Below, piece by piece: positions 7,440 to 14,419 of a stretch of 18,074 bases of DNA; position 1 is the first letter of the stretch; each line of letters opens with the position of its first letter. The position numbers and the translations under genes were made by a program. The DNA comes from DATBVX01 sp035263105 (GTDB taxonomy: Bacteria > Pseudomonadota > Gammaproteobacteria > Steroidobacterales > Steroidobacteraceae): the NCBI GenBank assembly GCA_035263105.1, contig DATFRO010000009.1:1-18074 (forward strand). The letters are read 5' to 3'. The notes beneath the pieces are model-generated. The model was given only the letters and a program-made list of their open reading frames with translations. It did not search any database and was not told where the DNA came from.

Positions 7440-8273
7440 ATGAAGACTCAACGTTTCCTGGCGAGCCTCGCCGTGACTTGCGTGCTGGCGTCGGCTTCGC
7501 CGGTGTATGCCCAGGTCCTGGGCGGTGCAGTGGGTGGTTCGGTGAACGGCGCGTTGGGCGGCACGCTCAACGGCGGCATGGGCGGCCTCGGCGGCATGGC
7601 GAACGGCACCGGCAACGGCTCCGTGACCGGCACGCTCGGCGGGCAGACCGATGCGCTGGATCGCGTCGGGCAGCGTGCGAAGAGCACGGCGGCGGGCGCT
7701 ACGGATCGCGCTCATGACACGGCGGGCGCCGCGCGCGACAAGGCGCAGACGACCGGTGCGAAAGGACGCGACAAAGCTGCGTCGACCGTGGACAGCGCGC
7801 GAGATGCGAGCGGTTCGCTTGCAGGCTCGGTGAACGGCACGGTCAATGGCGCGGCGAATGCAGCGGCGACTTCCGCGACATCGGCGACGTCACAGCCAGC
7901 ACCGTCTCAGCCCGCGACTGACAGCGGCCTGATCGGGCAGGGCAGCGTGATGGGCCAGGGCGGCGTGATGGGCCAGGGTAATGCCGCGTTGAGCCACGAC
8001 CTCCTCGCGACACCTGCGGTGCCGGCGCCGAAGAACGACGGTTCCACGTCGAACTCAGGCGCGGACTCGAGTGACAAGGGCCTTGCGCTCGGCGGCGCAC
8101 TCGACACCTCGAGCGCCGGCCAGAGCGGCCTCACGAGCGGCGCCGGATCGGCGAATGCGTCGGCTGGGGCCAACTCGTCCAGCAGCGGCAACGCGCAGGT
8201 GAACCGGTCGGGAGCGAGCGCCTCGGCGCAGCACGCGGACTCCGCTAATGCCGCAGCTTCCACATCCCGTTGA
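7440..8273 (+). CDS. Secreted low-complexity Gly/Ala/Ser protein with LEA-like segment
   Basis: Encodes 277 residues from ATG 7440, with AGGAG at 7428-7432; upstream in-frame starts (7389, 7434) are less well placed. A clear signal peptide ends at PVYA-Q (24/25). The mature protein is low in complexity. Residues 27-68 are Gly-rich with GG(S/T)(V/L)NG repeats. Residues 75-125 are Ala/Thr/Lys/Asp/Arg-rich with an AxDKAxxxxxKARD-like rhythm that resembles group 3 LEA proteins. Residues 127-140 again have SVNGTVNGA, 164-180 have G-Q-G-x-V-M repeats, and the rest is Ser/Ala/Gly-rich. Almost no aromatic residues or Cys are present, so it is probably disordered. A surface, matrix or desiccation-protective role is possible but unproven. 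It may be co-transcribed with the protease and ends at a terminator-like hairpin. Confidence 0.83.
   Translation: MKTQRFLASLAVTCVLASASPVYAQVLGGAVGGSVNGALGGTLNGGMGGLGGMANGTGNGSVTGTLGGQTDALDRVGQRAKSTAAGATDRAHDTAGAARDKAQTTGAKGRDKAASTVDSARDASGSLAGSVNGTVNGAANAAATSATSATSQPAPSQPATDSGLIGQGSVMGQGGVMGQGNAALSHDLLATPAVPAPKNDGSTSNSGADSSDKGLALGGALDTSSAGQSGLTSGAGSANASAGANSSSSGNAQVNRSGASASAQHADSANAAASTSR
7945..7978 (+). repeat. Short tandem repeat coding V-M-G-Q-G units
   Basis: GCGTGATGGGCCAGGG occurs at 7945-7960 and again at 7963-7978, an 18-base period that keeps the frame. A third, diverged copy (L-I-G-Q-G) lies just upstream. It looks like recent slippage within the low-complexity gene. Confidence 0.7.
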
Positions 8274-8293
8274 AAGCGGCGGTGACCGCAATT

Positions 8294-8326
8294 GCGGCGG
8301 GGCACACGAGCCCCGCCGCCTTCCTG
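8294..8326 (+). terminator. Hairpin terminator after the low-complexity gene
   Basis: A perfect 10-bp stem GCGGCGGGGC (8294-8303) / GCCCCGCCGC (8310-8319) with a 6-base loop ends in CTTCCTG, about 20 bases after the stop codon. The T-run is weak, but stem strength and position fit a terminator for the plus-strand genes. I found no separate terminator for the minus-strand operon ending at 8467. Confidence 0.65.
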
Positions 8327-8466
8327 TTGTCTCTCCGGATATCGTCGGACTGCTCTTGCGACGTGCGACGCTGCGCGTGATTCTCGAAGTCGAGTCAGTG
8401 CTGCAGCGTTGCGTCCTGTCTGCGCGTGATGCCGACGGCCGTCGAGAGTCCGAGCGCTAGCGGGAC

Positions 8467-9135
8467 TCAGACGCCGTGGATGCGTCGTGGCCCGAGACCG
8501 GTGACGTTCTCGGATTTTCGGCTCGAGGACACGCGATCCAGGATCAGGCGCAGCTTGTCGATTCGATTGCTCAGGATCAGGAGCTCCAACGGACCGCCGC
8601 GCGTTCCGGGCGCCGGCCCCAGGTTCTCGAGCAACGCGCGATGGTCCTGGCCGGCACGCGACGCCGCGCGCAGGACGCGTCCGTACCACACGGAGAGGAC
8701 CCGCTTCGAGGGGTTGCGGGCATCCATCAGGACTTGCCCCTGCCGGAGGAGTAACTCCAGCTCGCGCCGGATCACGCGCGGATCGATGCGGCGCACGACT
8801 GCGAGCTTCGACATGCGCGTCAGCGCCGCGCGCCACAATCGATACGGCGCCAGCCAGGCGTTCCAGCACAGCACAGAGCCGACCCATAGGAGACTCGCTG
8901 CCGCGCCCGTCGCGAGCGTGGCGAGATGGTCGTGGGCCGAATCGGCGCCGTGCGCGCGCAGGTAGAGGGCGAGCGTGACGGCGAGCCCAGGAGCTGCGGC
9001 CTCCGCCACGCTGCGCCAGCCGCGGCTGAAATGATCGTGCGTCCCGCGCCACGCGCAGCGCAGGCACGCACGCAGCCATGCGGCAAACATTTTCCAGTTC
9101 TTCGCAGTATTGCGCAGCCGATGCAGCATGCTCAC
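8467..9135 (-). CDS. Unknown membrane protein, last gene of the surface operon
   Basis: Encodes 222 residues from a GTG at 9135, whose GTGA overlaps the stop of the barrel gene by four bases, suggesting coupled translation. An ATG two codons in (9129) is an alternative. Residues 1-40 are basic and amphipathic. Hydrophobic segments lie at about 44-60 (weak) and 71-98 (strong, LATLATGAAASLLWVGSVLC). The remaining 120 residues are a basic, Arg/Leu-rich helical domain with many charged heptad-like stretches, probably cytoplasmic. There is no Sec cleavage site, enzyme motif or family I recognise. Its place after two outer-membrane/surface genes suggests an inner-membrane accessory for their assembly or stability, but this rests on context only. 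Confidence 0.75.
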   Translation of the reverse strand: MSMLHRLRNTAKNWKMFAAWLRACLRCAWRGTHDHFSRGWRSVAEAAAPGLAVTLALYLRAHGADSAHDHLATLATGAAASLLWVGSVLCWNAWLAPYRLWRAALTRMSKLAVVRRIDPRVIRRELELLLRQGQVLMDARNPSKRVLSVWYGRVLRAASRAGQDHRALLENLGPAPGTRGGPLELLILSNRIDKLRLILDRVSSSRKSENVTGLGPRRIHGV

Positions 9136-12100
9136 ATCGACCCGGACACGTTGATGAACACGCCCTGGTGCGTGAAGCTCAGGTCCGTCAGGTCTTCCGA
9201 GAAGTTGGTGAAGTTGTAGCCGACGCCGGCTTTCACGTGTTCGCCAACGTACCGGTAGACACCGACCAGCGCGCCGGCTCGCTGCTCGTCGAGATCCGTC
9301 AGGTCGAGCATGCGGCCTTCGAGCATTCCCTCCCAGTACTCACCGACGCGGAAGTCCGTGCGCACGATGACGAGGTGTGCCGCATTGTCGAGGAACTGCG
9401 GGTCCACGCGCTCGAGGCTCACTGCACCCCGGCGGTACGCGTATTTGCCACCGACCGACCAGTTCTGCGTCATGTCGTACGTGAGGTCGAGCGAGGCGAT
9501 GTAGCTCTTCTGGATGAATTGCGCCGCGATGCTTTGCGGCGTCACCTGGTCGGTCGTCGGCACGTTGTAGAAGTAGGTGTACTTGGCGAGTGCGGTGAGG
9601 CGGTCGCTGGCGACCGGCCGGTAGCCGAAGCCGATCACCGCCTCGGTGTAACCGCCGTCGTAGAACTGGCCCTCCGAGCTTTCGCTTTGCGCGTAGTTGA
9701 GCTTGCCGACCAGGCGCCAGTCCGGCGTGACCTGGTACTTGAAGTTGTTCCTGAGCAGCCAGGTGGTTCTCTCGGTCCGCGTGGTGTCGAGTTGCTCGGC
9801 ATCGTCGTACATGTATTCGATGCCGCTCGAGAACTGCACCGAGCCCAACCCGTACCCGACGCGAATGCCACCGGCCTTGCGCTTGGTCCCGGCGCCGGTC
9901 AGGTCGTCCACCAGCGTGCCGATCTCCATGTTCGCGCCGAAGTTCCAGCGGTTGTTCGCGGTCAGGTTCACGCCCGTGGCGTGGGTGAGGCCCGACATCT
10001 GGTTGGTGTCCTGGTAGCGCTCCTCGATGTACATGCTGCTGCTGTCGGAGAGCCGCTGCTTCACACCTGAGATCAGGTTGCCGCGACGCGTGCGCAGGCC
10101 GTTGTCGGTGCGCTCGTTCTCGAGGCCGTAGTTGAGATAGAGATTGGTCTCATCGGAGAGCTGGTAATTGGTGCCGAGCCGGCCGCCCGGACCAAAGTCG
10201 CCGTCGGAAACCTCCATGTTCATGCGCAGCCGCTCACCGAACTGGTAGGAGCTCCCGACACCCATGCGCCCGTTGTCCTCGCGACTCTCGGTCTTGGAGA
10301 CCGTGTCCTGGACGAACGCGTAAGTGCGCCAGGACGCGAGCGAGTCGAAGCCGACCTGCACCACCGCGTCGGTGCGTTCGCCTTGCTCCTGCGTGAGCGG
10401 AACGATCAGCGAATTGTCTTCGCGCACGTCCTTGCGAACACCGGTGCTCACGCTCCAGTGATCGGTCATGTGGAAGCCGACGTCGAGTTCCTGGGCCGAG
10501 GTTTCGAGCCCGAGATCCTGCACCTTCTTGTCCGCTTTGGCGCTCACCTGCACGCGATCGCCGAAGGGCAGGAGCAAGGTGCCGCCGTATTGCTCGCTGT
10601 CGGTGAGGTTGGCGAACCCCGGCGCCGAATAGCCGGCATCCAGTTCCTGCGTGTAGAGCGTCAGGCGGGCCCCGTTGGCGGCGAAGAAGTCGTCGAACCC
10701 GACGCTGACATCGGCGCGATAGCCGTCGGCGTTCGCGTCGGTGAAGGCGAGCGGATCCTGGCCCGCGAAATTGAAGCCGCCGTCACTCGAGAGAAGTGCG
10801 CTCGACACCGCGCCGGCGCTTCTGCCGCCCTGGATCTTCACCCACGAGTTGGCGCTCTTGCGCAGCGTCAGGTCCGCGCCACGCAGGCTGCTGTCCGTAT
10901 TGCCTTCTTCGTTGCTGCTCGCGGTCAGGCCGACCTTGATGTAGTCGTTGATCCAGTAGTGACCCTGGCCGCCGGTGTTCATGGCGTTGATGTCGGTGAA
11001 GCCCGGCGTGTATTCGTAGCGCACCACGAGGAACGCCTCCTGCCCGCTCACGCCGCTGCTGTGAATCAGCTGGTTGTCGTCCTCGGTCGAGTTCAAGGGC
11101 TCCGCGAGCAGGACGCGTCCTTGCAGGTAGTCGATGTCGTAGTCGAGCACCGGGCGCAGGTTGACGACGCCGGTGACGAGTCCCGAGTCCTTGTCGCGCA
11201 GCTCGATGCGCACGCTCTCGGAGCCCGTCAGGATGTCCTGGTTGTGCAGGAAGTAGAGCGAGCCGCCGGTGCCGCGGAACTCTTCACGGCTCGCCACGGT
11301 GCCGGGCTGCGCGGCAAACGCATCGACCGCGACGCGCTGCTCGCCGAAATTCGTGGTGGCCTCGGATTGCCAGTACGCGTTGCCGCCGTAGAGCCCGCGA
11401 TCGACCTGTGTGAGCTCGTTGTCGGCGTAGCCGACCTTGAAGTTGCCCCAGAGCGCGTGACTCTCGTCGTGGCTCACCTTGAGATAGAGCTTGCCCATGG
11501 TGGGGGCGAGCTCTTCCACCACGCTGTCATCGCCGAAGGTCGGCACGTGATAATCGGGATCCATGCGACGGAAGAGTGAGTCGGGCGACTTGTCCAGGAA
11601 GTTGCTGAAGAGGTCCTTCACCGGCCCTTCGCGCGTATCGGCGCTCGCCGTCACGTGCCAGTGATCCGCGAGCTTTTCGGTGAGGTAGAACGCGAGCCGT
11701 CCATCGAGCGTGGAGTCGAAGTCGTAGCTCGGGTTCTCACCCTGCAGGAGTTCGGCGGGTCCGCTGGTGCTGGTGTGCGAGTACGTCACGTCCGCGATGC
11801 CGACGTAGAAGCGGTCCTTGGGCTCGAACTCGAGGTCGCGCAAGTACAGCGAACCGTTGCCGGCCTCATCGAGCACCGCCACTTCGACCGTGTGCTGGCC
11901 CGAAGGCAGGAGCGCTTCGGCGATGAAGTTGCCGCTCGCGTCGACCGGCACCTGGCGTCCCGCGACCCAGACCGTGTGCTCCGGCGGAATGTTGCTGCCG
12001 TGAACCTTGACGGTGCCGCTGCCGAGTCGAATGTTCTGGAACGCGAGCGCGTTCTCACCATAGCCCGCGAGCAGGTCGCCCTCCGGCGCCGAGAGCGGCC

Positions 12101-14414
12101 GTTCCCACTCCGGGGTGGCCTCGTCACTCCCAAAGTACGTGGTCGTGCCCAGTTCGCGGTCGGCGATCAGCTCCCTTTGTGGGGCGTCGCCAAAGTAGCT
12201 CGACACGCCGTTCTCACCGTCCTCGACGGCGAACTGCTCCGCCTCGTGACTCACGCTGCTCGTCGCCACTTCAACTTCGGCAGAGTCCGCTTGCGCGTCG
12301 AGGGCATTCTTCAACTCGTCGGGCAACCCGGACGCGTCGTGGATCGTCATCGCGAGCGACTGCACACGGGTGTCGTCGAACTGCCCGTCCTTGCCGTACG
12401 CGCGCAGCACGTACTGCAATTCGTGCCCCGCTCCTGCGGAGCGCGGCACGAGCGGTTGCCATTCGGCGAGGCCGCTCGCACTCACCGCGACGATCGCAAG
12501 TGGTTTATCCGTGACCGACTGGCCGGCGGCGAAGATGCGCACTTCCGCGCGATCGATGAAGGACCAGTAGTTGGCGTACGCGCTGAAGCGCACCGGCTGG
12601 CCGAGCAGGCCGTCCTCGTACGGATAGAAGGCCGCGCTGGCAGGTGCGGTGACGCTCAGCCGCGGACGAGAGCTCAGGTTGTCGAACTGGAACTGGATGT
12701 CGGCCTTCTCGAGAGCGACGTCCGTGCAGCGCTGCACATCGGAGGAACTGCGGTCCGGATCGTCGAGGGGCTGACCGTCGACGCTGATGTGCATGAGGTT
12801 CAGACCGAGGGCGTTCTTCGGACTCAGCTCGCGCGTGAGGCGGGTGATGTCCACGCCCTCGTAATCGTCGAGCGGTGCAGGTTCGTCGTAGACCACCTGC
12901 ACCACGACCTGTGACGTTTCATCCTGCGTGAAGCCGGTGTTGACGACGTCCGCGGAGTGCACGTAGCCGCGCCCTTCGTGCTCCACCTGCTCGGGCGTGA
13001 GGTTCATCTGCTGGCGGATGGCCTCCATCGCGCGGCCGGCGCGCGCCGCGGAAAGACCGACGTCATCGCCATAGATCGCCGCGGTGCGCCGGTCGAGCCG
13101 CTCGTTCGCCGTATAACCAAGGAAGCGCAGGCGCACATGCGCCTTGTCGTGGATGTCGGCCATCGCACGACGCAGCTGCTCAGCGTAGCCCGCCGGAATG
13201 ATCGGTTGCCCGCTTTGCAGCTCGAGCGGCGCGATGCTGCCCCAGGGCGGATCGTAGACGCGCGTCACCACCTCGGTGCCGTCGTTCGCCGGGCAGAGCT
13301 GCGGTTCATCGGGCAGCTCCTGCAGCGGATCGTCGTGCCAGAACTGCACCTCGACGCGACGGTTGAGCGCGCGTCCCTGCGCAGTGTCGTTGCCCGCGAG
13401 CGGCTGGCTCGCGCCGCGGCCGTCGCTCGCGATCGCCGCGCTCGGCAGTTTGAGCGCTTCCTGCACGGCGAGTGCGACGCGCAACGCCTTCGCCTTCGAA
13501 AACGCGACCTGGTCGCCGTAGATGCGCGCGTCGCGGTCGGTGAGCGGCGTGTCATCCGTGTAGCCGATGAACTTGACCACCACGTTCTGCTTGTTGCTTA
13601 GATTGTCGAGCGCCTTGCGGATGTGTTCGATGAAGTCGGCGGAAACCTCCGGGGTTTCGTCCGCGTAGTGCAGCGCCGGCACGAGATTCTTGACGCGCGC
13701 CCGCCGACCCTGGCCTTCCTTGAAGCGCAACTTGCAGAGTGTCTCGACCCGGCAGACCTTGACGCGCTTGAAGTCCTGCGCCACCAGCACTTCCTGCTGC
13801 GCCATGCGCTCCTTCGGCTCGTCGTACCAGACTTCCACCTCCACGCGCCGATTCTGCGCGCGGCCCTCGGGAGTCGTGTTGGGCGCGATCGGACGCGTGT
13901 CGCCGGCCCACTCATAAGTGATCGCGTCCGGCGGCAGCTCGAGGGCGCGCTGCAGGAATTCGGCCACTTCGCCGGCGCGCTCGCGGGAGAGTCCCGCGTT
14001 GTCGGTGTAGCGGCGCGCGAGCGCCGGGGAGAGCGGCTGATCATCCGCGTGCCCGACCAGGTGCAGGCGCACGTTGCGCCGCTGCTGGACGCCTTCGAGC
14101 ACCTTGCGCAGCAGCTCCACGTCGCCCGGCGGAATCTCGGCCACGCCCGATTCGAAGTGAATCGCCGGGATCACGTTGGTGAGCTTGACGGTCTCGAGCG
14201 CTTCGCCCGCGACGTCCTGCACCTCGAAGTGGTCGCCCGCTTCCTTCTTGAAGAGCGCCGGGTCCTGCACCCACTCGGTCACGGGCTCATCGCTCGACAG
14301 GTGCCGCTCCACGCTCTGGCCGAGCGGTGCCTCCTCGACGCTCTGCGCGACGGCGATGGCCGAGGCCAGGCAGCCGCAGATCCACACGAGTAACGAAGAT
14401 TCCAGTTTGCGCAT
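9132..14414 (-). CDS. Outer-membrane protein: three OmpA-like domains plus very large beta-barrel
   Basis: Encodes 1760 residues from ATG 14414. A GTG three codons earlier (14423) overlaps the upstream stop, but the ATG has AGGTG six bases upstream and directly starts a signal peptide (MRKLESSLLVWICGCLASAI, probable cleavage after AVA). Three OmpA-like domains follow, at about 75-200, 240-365 and 390-512. Each ends near a (V/W)YDEP or FWHDDP strand, and the first two keep the GRAxNRRVEV signature. Domain 1 keeps both peptidoglycan ligands (D124, R146). Domain 2 keeps Asp (D287) but has Lys (309) for Arg. Domain 3 has Ala (436) for Asp and lacks NRR. Residues 540-865 form Ig/CarboxypepD-like beta regions with two YFG-containing linkers. 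From about 865 to the end, alternating amphipathic strands and short turns, often with Trp, form a barrel. The predicted role is an outer-membrane anchor or channel for the surface protein encoded just upstream. Confidence 0.9.
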   Translation of the reverse strand: MRKLESSLLVWICGCLASAIAVAQSVEEAPLGQSVERHLSSDEPVTEWVQDPALFKKEAGDHFEVQDVAGEALETVKLTNVIPAIHFESGVAEIPPGDVELLRKVLEGVQQRRNVRLHLVGHADDQPLSPALARRYTDNAGLSRERAGEVAEFLQRALELPPDAITYEWAGDTRPIAPNTTPEGRAQNRRVEVEVWYDEPKERMAQQEVLVAQDFKRVKVCRVETLCKLRFKEGQGRRARVKNLVPALHYADETPEVSADFIEHIRKALDNLSNKQNVVVKFIGYTDDTPLTDRDARIYGDQVAFSKAKALRVALAVQEALKLPSAAIASDGRGASQPLAGNDTAQGRALNRRVEVQFWHDDPLQELPDEPQLCPANDGTEVVTRVYDPPWGSIAPLELQSGQPIIPAGYAEQLRRAMADIHDKAHVRLRFLGYTANERLDRRTAAIYGDDVGLSAARAGRAMEAIRQQMNLTPEQVEHEGRGYVHSADVVNTGFTQDETSQVVVQVVYDEPAPLDDYEGVDITRLTRELSPKNALGLNLMHISVDGQPLDDPDRSSSDVQRCTDVALEKADIQFQFDNLSSRPRLSVTAPASAAFYPYEDGLLGQPVRFSAYANYWSFIDRAEVRIFAAGQSVTDKPLAIVAVSASGLAEWQPLVPRSAGAGHELQYVLRAYGKDGQFDDTRVQSLAMTIHDASGLPDELKNALDAQADSAEVEVATSSVSHEAEQFAVEDGENGVSSYFGDAPQRELIADRELGTTTYFGSDEATPEWERPLSAPEGDLLAGYGENALAFQNIRLGSGTVKVHGSNIPPEHTVWVAGRQVPVDASGNFIAEALLPSGQHTVEVAVLDEAGNGSLYLRDLEFEPKDRFYVGIADVTYSHTSTSGPAELLQGENPSYDFDSTLDGRLAFYLTEKLADHWHVTASADTREGPVKDLFSNFLDKSPDSLFRRMDPDYHVPTFGDDSVVEELAPTMGKLYLKVSHDESHALWGNFKVGYADNELTQVDRGLYGGNAYWQSEATTNFGEQRVAVDAFAAQPGTVASREEFRGTGGSLYFLHNQDILTGSESVRIELRDKDSGLVTGVVNLRPVLDYDIDYLQGRVLLAEPLNSTEDDNQLIHSSGVSGQEAFLVVRYEYTPGFTDINAMNTGGQGHYWINDYIKVGLTASSNEEGNTDSSLRGADLTLRKSANSWVKIQGGRSAGAVSSALLSSDGGFNFAGQDPLAFTDANADGYRADVSVGFDDFFAANGARLTLYTQELDAGYSAPGFANLTDSEQYGGTLLLPFGDRVQVSAKADKKVQDLGLETSAQELDVGFHMTDHWSVSTGVRKDVREDNSLIVPLTQEQGERTDAVVQVGFDSLASWRTYAFVQDTVSKTESREDNGRMGVGSSYQFGERLRMNMEVSDGDFGPGGRLGTNYQLSDETNLYLNYGLENERTDNGLRTRRGNLISGVKQRLSDSSSMYIEERYQDTNQMSGLTHATGVNLTANNRWNFGANMEIGTLVDDLTGAGTKRKAGGIRVGYGLGSVQFSSGIEYMYDDAEQLDTTRTERTTWLLRNNFKYQVTPDWRLVGKLNYAQSESSEGQFYDGGYTEAVIGFGYRPVASDRLTALAKYTYFYNVPTTDQVTPQSIAAQFIQKSYIASLDLTYDMTQNWSVGGKYAYRRGAVSLERVDPQFLDNAAHLVIVRTDFRVGEYWEGMLEGRMLDLTDLDEQRAGALVGVYRYVGEHVKAGVGYNFTNFSEDLTDLSFTHQGVFINVSGSM

Positions 14415-14419
14415 GGCGT

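Noticed and set aside
8248..8460. Plus-strand 70-codon frame after the low-complexity gene
   Set aside because: It starts inside the preceding gene, runs through the terminator hairpin and has no ribosome-binding site or recognisable feature. The rest of the 8274-8466 gap shows only a 12-base palindrome (8433-8444).
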